NCBI GenBank assembly: GCA_947044405.1
Contig: CAMRHE010000169.1
Coordinates: 2,170,501 to 2,234,500, forward strand
Direction: 5' to 3'
Length of the DNA stretch: 64,000 bases
Source of the DNA: Leptodactylus fallax
Taxonomy: Eukaryota; Chordata; Amphibia; Anura; Leptodactylidae
The notes beneath the pieces were generated by a model. The model saw only the letters and a list, made by a program, of their open reading frames with translations. It made no database searches and was not told the DNA's origin. Positions 1 to 9,484 of this stretch are shown here, piece after piece (positions within the stretch are counted from its first letter, which is position 1; the number at the start of each line of letters is the position of its first letter). The position numbers and the translations under genes were made by a program.

Positions 1-905
1 GACTAGGGGATCACTTCTCTCCTCAAGTCGATCTCCTGTCCAGCCTGGCGACACCAATAGTGTGGTTTAAGACTTGCTGCAGAATACAGATCCAAAAACG
101 TCCCTCGTATGACACGAGGCTAACAGGTAAGGCCATAGCTATGAGGTCCATACAATAGTTGCCCTCACAGTCTCTTTTTGCACACAACTTCCACAAAATA
201 AGCAAGGACCTCTCCAATTGCTTGGGCCAGCCTAGAAAGGGAATCTAGCTTACTCTCCTGAAAACTCAGTGAGGTTGAGCCTCCTGACAACTACCTCCTT
301 TTCTCTAACAGTCTCCTCCCCTTCCCCCACTAGAGGTTTCTAAGTGAAGGTTTGTACCATCAGCTCAGCTCTTAGCTTAGTGGTTTGCACCATTAAAGGA
401 ACATTACAGAGAAAGTTACAACAACAGCATAAACATGACAATATACAACTACCTAAATACATATGAGGCAATACAATTAGCTTTTCTAGTGCTCGCACTG
501 CAACACGTTTTTTTCCTATAATGTCGACAAAACAAAGAATTTTGTAACATAGATTTAATAGCAAAATGCTAGCATTCTCTGTTATCCAGAGATCGGAACT
601 TCAATAAGATCCTGAGTTATAGATATATACCTATAGCCAAAACCATCTATGACAGCAGAAGAATATTGTTATTATATGCCTATATTACTCCGCAAGGTGA
701 GCACCCAGCTATCAGTAACAGCACATTTGCTTTTTAATGGTGTGATGTTTTAGCCCTATGAGCGCTGCCTTTGTTTTTACATGTGCTCCACCACTTTGAT
801 AATTCTCTGTTGTCAGCCGTTTTTGGCCCTGTTGAATCATGCAGTGACAAGGGGCTTGCTGTTTTTAGCTGTCAGGAATCCCAGTCTACAGTCGTACATA
901 GTGTA
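1..905. other. Unique AT-rich DNA, nothing recognised
   Basis: I see no repeat termini, RNA gene or credible exon here. The short open frames have no family resemblance and no splice-site context I would trust. The stretch may hold old decayed repeats that cannot be recognised by eye. Confidence 0.5.
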
Positions 906-909
906 AGAT

Positions 910-1357
910 GAGGGAAGCCACCTCCTTAGGTGGCGACTGATGAAAAGTCCCCACTCAAGAAAGGTCTGTGTGCTGTTTGGTGCATATGTTTATATTCTTT
1001 GCATTTCTGTGCATTGTGTTCGCTGTGTATTGCAAGGTTTGCTAATGTAAACGGTCAGGACATAATACCATGTATTATGTATGCAATTGCCAGTTTAACT
1101 GGTTTTCCTGAGTTACCTCGACAGTTCTAGCACCAGAAATTTCTAGGCAAGAGGTGGGATCTCTGTGTGACCTATTGGTTGTGCCTTGGGTGGTGTCTTT
1201 TTGACCTTTCCAAACTGCAGTTTATGCATGCTGTACTTCAGTGCATTCAATTCCATTACCCCTCAATGCAGGGTGACTATAGCAAAACCTGGGACTTTCC
1301 CTGAAAGCCAGCAGAGTGAGCAGTAGCCTCAAATGGTAGGATTCATGTGAGCTGATT
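910..1357 (+). repeat. Diverged direct repeat, copy 1
   Basis: This block resembles 2518-2880 in the same orientation. Shared phrases, in the same order, are GGAAGCCACYYCCTT, TGAAAAGTCCCMACTCAAGA, a TATTCTTTGCAT-like stretch, TGTATTGCAARGTTTGCTAA, a CAGTGCATTCA-like stretch and ATTCATGTGAGCTGAT. Identity is patchy with many indels, so the duplication is old. The two copies could be long terminal repeats of a decayed element or a plain tandem duplication; I see no TG...CA boundaries or coding remains between them that would decide. Confidence 0.5.
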
Positions 1358-2517
1358 TTTGGCATAATTGGCAGGACTGCATTGTTACCGGCAGGAAGAG
1401 GCATGGCAGGAGACGGCTGCTGCAGTCCCCCATCTTAGAGGCCGAAATGTAGAAGGCTGAGTCTAGGAAAGGGAACAGGTCTGAGGAGCAGGGCAGCACT
1501 GAGGCAGAGGTGTTGAAAACTGCAGGACCATGGCAATGGACAGTGTCACAGATCATTCTAAGGTCAACGCGACCAAAAGCATGCCTTAGATATAGGAGGG
1601 TACGAAACCATTCCCTGCAGGCAGATAGCCCAAGATGCCCCTGAACACTGGGTCAAGCCTAAGAGGGACCTCAGTTACATCGAGAAGTGCCAACATCAGT
1701 AAAACAAAAAACCTTAGCACTCCGTTGATATTTGAAGTGGTTTTTAATCACTTTAATCATCTGTAAACATATTGTTACAGAGAAATCAGTAATGATTTTT
1801 TTCAACCCTTATTGGCCTTCATCAGACTATATGAATACTGGTAAATAAAAAAGGACACGCATGGATACCGCTGGAGCAGTATCCATAAGCAGTGGATATT
1901 GCTCCAGCCCACACCATTTCTAACTCAATAGAAGATTTTATTCGGAGGAAGAACCCTCTAACACTGTATCCTACTTCTGGGAATTTCCCATAGGACTTTG
2001 CGTCGAAAACGTGAACGACTGATTGCTCTGTAACTATATTTTTATAGAGGACTTGAGAGGACTCTGTACCAATTCTCATCAAGCTGTACTGGTTACGGTG
2101 TTCTTGCTGCCTTGTTGTTTGTATTACATAACATGTTGTTTTCTTGCAGGAGGGAGCTATGTTGGGGGGCAGCTGTGGAGGATCCTGAGACAGGTGATTA
2201 ACCACTTAGATCTGGAGACAAAAGATGGAAAAATCTGGAAGTTAGCCAACCAGTAGAGTAAGTGATGATTAAGGTGTATAGTTCCCAGTGTCAAATAGCC
2301 AGTGCTGACTGAGGGTTAATGCCAGTGCTACAAATTGCTTCTTATGAGTTTTACTGCAGCAGGCACAGGACGGAGATCAGTCTGTAAGGCAGACTCAAGG
2401 AGGGTCAGAGTGACCAAATTAGCTCTACCTTGTAGGTAGAGGAGATTTCTAACAGAGTTCATATGATGCGTATCCCTAGCCAGGATATGAGTGGTTGTCA
2501 GTGACAAGAACCGTGGT
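1358..2517. other. Spacer between the direct repeats, with a small hairpin
   Basis: No gene is recognised. At 1870-1884 and 1894-1908 there are two 15-base arms (GCTGGAGCARTATCC type, one mismatch) around a 9-base loop, a clear small stem-loop. Around 1740-1835 there is a phrase reading CTTATTGGCCTTCATCAG that looks like a piece of a dispersed repeat. The open frame on the minus strand at 1822-2205 has no recognisable domain. Confidence 0.4.
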
Positions 2518-2880
2518 GGTGGAAGCCACTCCCTTCCACAGTTGTACCCTTAAAAGGGTAACTGTTGAAAAGTCCCAACTCAAGATAAGAATGTATGCTG
2601 TGTGAATGTCTCTATACTCTTTGCATTGCTGTGCTTTGTGATAAATTGTTCAACGTGTATTGCAAAGTTTGCTAATGTAAGTGCTGATGACTCATGACTG
2701 CATTGTGTATTTTGTATAGGACTGTCACTAGCTGAATCACTGCACCACTGCTTGTTCTGGATCTTATTGTTTCAGTGGTGGTGCAATGATTTCCCTCATG
2801 CAAAACTTGGCAGCTTCACTGCATTCAGTGCAGTTAGCAACAGCTGTAGTCTGGAGTAGCAGCATTCATGTGAGCTGATC
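2518..2880 (+). repeat. Diverged direct repeat, copy 2
   Basis: This is the partner of 910-1357, about 1.6 kb downstream and in the same orientation. It contains GGAAGCCACTCCCTT, TGAAAAGTCCCAACTCAAGA, TGTATTGCAAAGTTTGCTAA and ATTCATGTGAGCTGAT in the same order as copy 1. Nature unknown. Confidence 0.5.
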
Positions 2881-4451
2881 GCAAATCCTGTGCAAGCAGA
2901 ACTGCGGGAAGGCTACCTGAAAGCACTGATGTAGCTGGAAGCTGGCTTCGCTCTACATCTCCATGAATAGGATGGCATAATGCTTGGCACAGTGTCTAAA
3001 CCGGGTCCTGTTACAATATAGCAATAGGTGAAATGTATTAAGCCATTAAGAAACGTTTAAATCTATGTCATGACATGTATCACGATATATCCGAGGTTAT
3101 TACATGTCATGCTGTGATGTAGTTTTCTATTGGTACATTCCTGGGAATATACTCCAAGAACTGTTAAGCTATGTTCACATTACATATTTTGCATCTTGAT
3201 TTTGATACGTTTTCTATTTTAGAATGAGCATGAAAAGATGCTTTCTGCTATTTCCAATGGAAACTTATGGGAAACTGTGCCATAGTTCATATGGTAGGCC
3301 CAGTTCACATCTGCGTTCAGCCATTCTGTTTGAAGTCAGTATGTGAATCTTCAAAAACTGATTTTGTACGGTCCGGATTACAACCCATTGATTTCAATGG
3401 GTTTTAAAAGTAATCCACATGTATAAGTTTGTGCCATTTTCGTCTGGTTTCTGCTTTTTTTTGTTCGGAGAGAAAAGTAGAATGGAGGGTTCACACTTGC
3501 GCCCAGACTCCGTCCACCGCGAATCCGAGCTAAATGTCGGAAAAAAGGATTGGGAAAGGTTTGAGACACATTGCTTAAAAACACATTCACTTTTATGGAT
3601 TTTTAAAGCAATACGCGGGTGTCCGATAGCACCCTCTGCGCCGCGAAGCCGGTTTTTTTTCGCTGGAAACAAAGTCGGACATGCAGGACTTAGTGTCCGA
3701 TGAAAAAAAATGGCTTTGCGGAGCAGAGGGTGCAATCGGACACCCGCACATTGCTTTAACCCCTTCCCAGCGGTGACATTTTTCGATTTTTGTTTTTGAC
3801 TCCCCCCTTCCAAACCCAATAACTTTTTTATTTTTCTGTTCTCAGAGCCATATGAGGTCTTAATGTTTGTGGGACAAATTTTTTTTTTCATGTTGCTACG
3901 ATTTATTATTCTGTACAATGTACTGGGAAGCTGGAAAAAAATTCAGAATGGGGTGGATTTGAAGAAAAAGTGCATTTGTGCGACTTTCATACCGGCTTCG
4001 TTTTTACAGCGTTCGCTCTACAGCCAAAATGAGATGTCATCTGTATTCTATGTTTCGGTACGATTCCAGGGATACCAAATTTATATGGTTTTATTTACAT
4101 TTTAACCCCTTAAAAAAAATACTGTGCAAAAATATATATTTTTGAAAAGTCGCCATATTCTGACACCCGTTACTTTTTTATACTTCCGTGTATGGGGATG
4201 CATAGGGCATCTTTTTTTGCGGGGCCAGGTGTACTTTTTAGTCATACCATTTTGGGGAATTACTATAGCTTTGATCACTTTTTATTCACATTTTTATCAG
4301 AGGCAAAACAGTGAAAAAACGGCGGTTTGGCACTTTTGATTTTTTTTTTCCCGCTATGGCGTTTATCGTATGGGAAAAAAATATTTTTATAGTTTTGTAG
4401 ACCGGGCATTTTCGGACACAAGGATACTTAATGTGTATGTGTTTCACAGTA

Positions 4452-6018
4452 CAGTCATGGCCAAAAGTTTTGAGAATGATACAAATATTAATTTTTACAA
4501 AGTCTACTGCTTCAGTTTTTCTAATGGCAATTTGCATATACCCCAGAATGTTATAAAGAGTGATCAGCTTAACAGCAATTACTTGCAAAGTCAATATTTG
4601 CCTAGAAAATTAACTTTATCCCCCAAAACACATTTCAACATCATTGCAGCCCTGCCTTAAAAGGACCACCTAACATCGTTTCAGTGATTGCTCCATTAAC
4701 ACAGGTGTGGGTGTTGATGAGGACAGGGCTGGAGATCAATCTGTCATGATTAAGTAAGAATGACACCACTGGACACTTTAAAAGGAGGCTGGTGCTTGCC
4801 ATCATTGTTTCTCTTCTGTTAACCATGGTTATCTCTAAAGAAACACGTGCAGTCATCATTGCACTGCACAAAAATGGCCTAACTGGGAAGAGCATTGCAG
4901 CTAGAAAGATTGCACCTCAGTCAACAATCTATCGCATCATCAAGAACTTCAAGGAGAGAGGTTCCATTGGTGCCAAAAAGGCTCCAGGGCGCCCAAGAAA
5001 GACCAGCAAGCGGCAGGACCGTCTCTTAAAAGTGTTTCAGCTGCGGGATCGGGCTACCAGCAGTGCAGAGCTTGCTGAGGAATGGCAGCAGGCAGGTGTG
5101 AGTGCATCTGCACGCACTGTGAGGCGGAGACTCTTGGAGCAAGGCCTGGTCTCAAGGAGGGCAGCAAAGAAGCCACTTCTCTCCAGAAAAAACATCAGGG
5201 ACAGACTGATATTCTGCAAAAGGTACAGGGAGTGGACTGCTGAGGACTGAGGTAAAGTCATTTTCTCTGATGAATCCCCTTTTCGATTGTTTGTAACATC
5301 TGGAAAACAGCTTATTCGGAGAAGAAGAGGTGAGCGCTACCACCAGTCTTGTCTCATGCCAACTGTAAAGCATCCTGAAACCATTCATGTGTGGGGTTGC
5401 TTCTCAGCCAAGGGAATCGGCTCTCTCACAGTCTTGCCTAAAAACACAGCCATGAATAAAGAATGGTACCAGAATGTCCTCCAAGAGCAACTTCTCCCAA
5501 CCGTCCAAGAGCAGTTTGGCGCTCAACAATGCCTTTTCCAGCATGATGGAGCACCTTGCCATAAAGCAAAGTTGATAACTAAATGGCTCAGGGAACAAAA
5601 CATAGAGATTTTGGGTCCATGGCCTGGAAACTCCCCAGATCTTAATCTCATTGAGAACTTGTGGTCAATCATCAAGAGACGGGTGGACAAACAAAAACCA
5701 ACAAATTCAGACAAAATAAAAGCATTGATTCTGCAAGAATGGACTGGTATCAGTCAGGATTTGGTCCAGAAGTTGATTGAGAGCATGCCAGGGAGAATTG
5801 CAGAGGTCCTGAAGAAGAAGGGTCAACACTGCAAATATTGACTTGCTGCATTAACTCATTCTAACTGTCAATATAAGCTTCTGTTACTCATAATATGAAT
5901 GCAATTATATTTCTGTATGTGATAAAAACATCTGACAAACACACATAAAAACCAGAGGGCAGCAGATCATGTGAAAATATAATATTTGTGTCATTCTCAA
6001 AACTTTTGGCCATGACTG
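4452..6018 (+). mobile_element. Tc1-like transposon, family 1
   Basis: The inverted ends begin CAGTCATGGCCAAAAGTTTT at 4452 and end with its complement at 6018, continuing through TGAGAATGAYACAAATATTA. TA dinucleotides lie directly outside both ends (4450-4451 and 6019-6020), the Tc1/mariner target duplication. At 1567 bp with one transposase gene it is a full-length element. It sits in the piggyBac-like element, and the paralogous module near 7.08 kb preserves the empty site. Confidence 0.95.
4825..5841 (+). pseudogene. Tc1-like transposase, one in-frame stop (DD35E-type spacing)
   Basis: A cut-and-paste transposase of the IS630-Tc1-mariner superfamily; it would bind the TIRs and move the element to TA sites. 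From the ATG at 4825 there are 338 codons plus stop, the usual size. The N-terminal 120 residues form the paired-like DNA-binding region with two helix-turn-helix units separated by a GRPRK motif (residues 55-59). The catalytic residues are D149 (FSDES), D241 (FQHDGAPCH) and E277 (LIENLW). There are 35 residues between D241 and E277 rather than the usual 34. The only lesion seen is TGA at 5248-5250 (codon 142), where relatives have tryptophan; a single TGG to TGA change explains it. The frame is open on both sides. ATG 4825 is preferred over the upstream GTG because it matches where relatives start. Confidence 0.93.
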
Positions 6019-6800
6019 TATTTAACTACTTTTATGTATCCTAGAGAAAGGGGGGTGATTTAAACTTTTAATATTTTTTATTTTTTTTAACTTTTTTTTG
6101 CATTTATTAGACCCCCCTAGGGGTCTTGAACCCCAGGGGGTCTGATCACTATTGCAATGCATTACAATGCTAATGCATTGCAAAAAACGGCGCTTCTATT
6201 GAATAGAAGTTAATGAAAGACAGGCCTGGGAGCCTTCACAAGGCCCCCGGCTGTCATAGTAACGGGACGCTGGCCCTGGAGCTTGCTCCAAGTGCCGACG
6301 ATCCCCGGTAAAATGGCGTCTCGGTCAGCTTTGACCGAGGTGCCAGAGGGGTTAACTGCGGGCACTGATCGCGGGAATTAGCGCCATGTTTCTGCTATAT
6401 AATACAGCAGAAACCCGGCAGCTATGGCAGCTGCTTGGGTCCCGAGCGGCCGCCATATTTAAGCACCCGGCATAGTACGGCGGATGTCAGGAAAGGGTTA
6501 AAAACCCATAGAGGTGAATGGGTTTTTAAGCAATGCGTCTTAAACCTTTCCCAATCCTTTCCCTATCCTTTTTTCCGACATTTAGGTCAGATTCATGGCA
6601 GGCGGAATCCGGGCGTAAGTGTGAACTCACCCTAATCCGGACCGTACGAAATTAGTTTTTGAAGATTCACATACTGACTTCGAACGGAATGGCCGAACGC
6701 AAACCCTAGCAGAAACCTGAGGCTGTCATTGTGATCAAATACAGTACATGAGGATTTTCTGGTACTGATCAATGCTGCCTTAGCATCACCCCCATATATA

Positions 6801-7735
6801 CCGTGTTTCTCCGAAAATAAGACAGGGTCTTATATTATTTTTTGCTCCGAAAAAAGGGCTAGGGCTTACTTTTGGGGTAGGTCTTAATTTTTTCCATGAA
6901 CAACAATCACACATTTGATTGCTTTTTATTTCCACTTTTATCAGAGGTGAAACAGCGAAAAAACAGCAGTTCGGCACTTTTGATTTTTTTTTTTTTCCAC
7001 TACGGCATTTACCATAGAGGTAAAATATTTTTATAAGTTTGTAGAGCGGGCGTTTTCGGACACAGGGATACCTAATGTGTATGTGCTTCACAGTAATATT
7101 TTATTTTTATATGTATTCTAGTGAAAGTGTGGGGGGGGGGGCTTGAACTTTTATTGTTTTTTCTTAAATATTTTTTAACTTTTTTTTTTTTTACTATTAA
7201 CCCCTCCTAGGGGGCTTGAACCTGCAATCATCCCATAGAATACAATACAACATATTGCAGTCTATGGGAGATTATCTACATTACTATTGAGACTGGACCT
7301 CCAATAGTAATATTCCTATAGTAGCTATAGGCGGTTGGGACCGGCCCTAGGGACTGCGGGGGGGGAGGTCACACTTAGCAATGACCGCGGTCAGAGTCCA
7401 CTCTGATCGCGGGCATTAACTCCAGGCTGCGCTACTTTGGTGGGCAGGAGGGAGATCACGCTGAACAATGCCCGTGATCAGGGTAGAAACTGATCGCGGG
7501 CATTAACTTCGGGTCTCCCCGTTACGGCAGCTATAGTAGCCGCTCTGCAGTAGAGTGGTTGCCATCTTTAAGGACCCAGCATCCGCTGTAACCGCACAGC
7601 AGATGTCGGGAAGGGGTTAAATTAGCTAGGGCTTATTTTTGGAGTAGGGCTTATCCTTCAAGCCTGCTCCAAAAAACCTGGAAAATCTAGCTAGGGCTTA
7701 TTTTCGGGGTAGGTCTTATTTTTGGAGAAACACGG
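6801..7735. mobile_element. Non-autonomous DNA transposon with CCGTGTTTCTCC ends
   Basis: The left end reads CCGTGTTTCTCCGAAAATAA and the right end is its complement, with only a base or two different. Both are followed inward by GGGCTTA/TTTTCGGGGTAGGTCTTA-type motifs. The flanks are TATATA on both sides, so the target duplication is TA or a longer TA run. The interior (about 6910-7620) repeats the module of the piggyBac-like element at 3760-6497, ending with GGAAGGGGTTAA, but the left TTAA end is not visible. It contains no open frame for a transposase. Confidence 0.75.
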
Positions 7736-7747
7736 TATATATTTAAT

Positions 7748-8520
7748 GGGCTAGATATTATTATTATATTATTTATTTTTAGAGCACCATTAATTACATG
7801 GTTCAGTACACTTAAGGTTGGCTTCACATCTGGATTGATCTCCATCTCAGAGATCATCAAGAATTGGCAGACTTTTTTCTCTGCTGTTTTCAGTTTTGAA
7901 ATGGCAGACACCCAGTGGACCCCATTATAGTCAATGGGGTCTCCGTGTGTAACCACTGTTGTAGTAGTGTGGCTCTCTGTCATTCAGGTCCATCGATAGA
8001 CCCAAACAATGGAGAGCATGGCACTAGTGTGAACCTAATGTAAGGGTTTACATACAAAACAGAAAATACACAAAACAAGTACAATACTAACAGTGACCAA
8101 CTGGAATAGTAGGATAAAGGGCCCTCCCTGCAATGGCTTACAATCTATGAGGAAAGGGGATAGAGACAGTAGGTGAGGGTCAAAGCTGTTCACATGGTGG
8201 ATAGTGATTACAGCAGGATCATTGAATGCTATAGGCTTTCCTGAAGAGATGAGTCTTCAGGGTCCTCTTGAATGTTGTAATTGTGGGAGATAGTATAATG
8301 TATCATGATAGTGAGTTCGAGAGTATAGGAGATGCATGGAAGCAGTCTTGGAAGCAGTTGTGTGAAGAGCAGATAATAGCAAAATGATAAAGAGATCAGA
8401 GATTACTTGTGGGTAGGTAGCAGGAGATGTATGGAGGGGACAGGTTGTGGATGGCTTTGTATGTCAGCATTAGCATTTATATCTCTATTGCCTGGCTGAT
8501 GGGTATCTAGTTGAGGTATT
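7748..8520. repeat. Dispersed repeat fragment of unknown class, split by a MITE
   Basis: The segment holds phrases I recognise as recurring in frog genomic sequence: a TTATTTATTTTTAGAGCACC start, GGCCCTCCCTGCAATGGCTT, ACAATCTATGAGGAAAGGGG, and GAAGAGATGAGTCTTCAGGG. It may be part of a retrotransposon 3' region or a non-coding element. The MITE at about 7808-8043 interrupts it after the first 60 bases. Recognition is from memory of the phrase, not a search. Confidence 0.45.
7808..8043. mobile_element. MITE (TTGGCTTCACATCTGG / AGTGTGAACCTAA ends)
   Basis: Imperfect inverted ends (TTAGGTTCACACT-type) enclose about 235 bp with a central CCCATTATAGTCAATGGGG palindrome, a design seen in many MITEs of this window. 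No target duplication could be fixed with confidence. Confidence 0.5.
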
Positions 8521-8525
8521 GGCAT

Positions 8526-8662
8526 GGGCAGCATGGTGGCTCAGTGGTTAGCACTGTTGTCTTGTAGCACTGGAGTCCTGGGTTCAACTCCAGCCAAGGA
8601 CAACATCTATAAGGAGTTTATATGTTCTCCCTGTGTTTGCATGTGTTTCCTCCCACACTCTA
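8526..8662 (+). mobile_element. tRNA-derived SINE
   Basis: A perfect polymerase III A box, TGGCTCAGTGG, lies at 8537-8547 and a matching B box, GTTCAACTCC, at 8582-8591, spaced as in a tRNA. They are followed by a non-tRNA body (AAGGACAACATCT, TTCTCCCTGTGTTTGCATG, TTTCCTCCCACACTCTAAA). That arrangement is a tRNA-headed SINE rather than a functional tRNA gene, because the cloverleaf pairing is not maintained. It seems truncated at the 3' end, where the next element begins. Confidence 0.7.
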
Positions 8663-8665
8663 AAT

Positions 8666-9030
8666 CAGTGGCATAACTAGGAATGGCTGGGTCCCAAGGC
8701 GAACATTTGACATGGGCCTGACCCTGACCGACCCCCCACTACTGCAAACTGCATCCCTGCACACACTGTTATGTGCCATAGTAGTTCCTGCACATGCTAT
8801 TTCCCCATAGTGGTCCCTGCACACAGTATTATGCCCCATAGTGGCCCCTGCACACGGTATTATGTCCCATAGCGGCCCCTGCGCACAGTATTATGCCCCA
8901 TAGTGGCCCCTGCACACAGTATTATGCCCAATAGTGGTCCCTGCATACAGTATTATGCCCCATAGTGGCCCCTGAACACGGTATTATGCCCCATTGTGGA
9001 CAACCCATGGACAATTATTATACACTGGGG
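8666..9030. mobile_element. Truncated DNA-transposon fragment carrying a 31-bp array
   Basis: It starts with CAGTGGCATAACTAGGAATG, a hAT-type terminus, and ends in an ATTATTATACACTGGGGTC motif that also follows the array in the element at 29-30.5 kb. The matching right terminus is not found, so it is probably truncated where the next dispersed repeat starts. Confidence 0.5.
8757..8999 (+). repeat. 31-bp minisatellite, about 8 units
   Basis: Units read roughly ACACAGTATTATGCCCCATA followed by GTGGCCCCTGC. The same unit forms the array at 29318-29745 in another element, so the array travels with, or arises repeatedly in, this element family. Confidence 0.85.
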
Positions 9031-9484
9031 TCTTTACCTTGTGGTAACAAATCGCATTTTTTCCTAAAATGGCTGCTGCACATGTTAGAACATGGGGCAA
9101 GTAACTCTGGGATTGCGGGATCACCCACAATGCCATGCGTGCAGCCAATCTGCATCCATCCAGCCCTGTGATGTCACAGCCTTATAAATACCCTCTGCCA
9201 TCTTGGATTCAGGCATTTTCCAGTGTATTTAGTGCAGGGAGAGACATCAGCAGGTGCTAGAGAAAGTGGTAGAAAACACTTGAAAACTTATATTTTGCTC
9301 AATCGAAGTTCAGGGAAAGAGCATTAGAAGTGTAGAGAAAGATTAGGAAGGAATTTATATCGAGTATTGAAGCAGAACAGGGTTCATTTGGGGTGTTTGC
9401 AGCCTGGGTAATAGGAACAATCCTACTACACCTTGCAGCACTGACTGCCATTATCCTGCTGCTCATTGCAGGTTTGCAATAGAT

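Larger units (their letters stand above)
3760..6497. mobile_element. piggyBac-like non-autonomous element flanked by TTAA
   Basis: TTAA occurs at 3756-3759 and 6498-6501, exactly bordering sequence whose two ends read inward as CCCCTTCCCAGC and CCCTTTCCTGAC. Short CCC-starting inverted ends with a TTAA target duplication are the piggyBac hallmark. The interior has the AT-rich left half (for example TGTACTGGGAAGCTGGAAAA near 3920) and a GC-richer right half containing GATCGCGGG and the terminal GACATCCGCCG-type motif. A related interior, with the same TTAA right end, occurs inside 6801-7735. There is no piggyBac transposase, so it would depend on one elsewhere. Without the Tc1 insertion it would be about 1.17 kb. 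Confidence 0.7.
3300..6708. mobile_element. Long-TIR non-autonomous DNA transposon (outer element of a nest)
   Basis: The ends are inverted copies: 3309-3380 (with GAAGTCAGTATGTGAATCTT and GTACGGTCCGGAT) pairs with 6640-6706. Inner parts 3480-3600 and 6505-6640 also pair (ATGTCGGAAAAAAGGAT, AAACCTTTCCCAATCC, GTGAACYCWCC), giving arms of roughly 280-300 bp. A relative sits at about 61.9-62.45 kb. No transposase belongs to it. The right terminus has diverged from the left and I cannot assign a target duplication, so the superfamily is open (hAT-like is possible). It has been split by the piggyBac-like element at 3760-6497. Confidence 0.75.

Noticed and set aside
1822..2205. 127-codon minus-strand open frame
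   Set aside because: No recognisable domain and no exon context; length is plausible by chance in this sequence.
3394..3918. 174-codon minus-strand open frame
   Set aside because: It spans the inverted terminal repeat of a non-autonomous element into the start of another; no domain and mirrored in the opposite strand.
8526..8600. Possible tRNA gene
   Set aside because: A and B boxes are present but acceptor and anticodon stems do not pair convincingly, and the sequence continues into a SINE body.
8757..8999. Possible CRISPR-like array
   Set aside because: The whole 31-bp unit repeats without unique spacers, in a vertebrate transposon fragment; it is a minisatellite.
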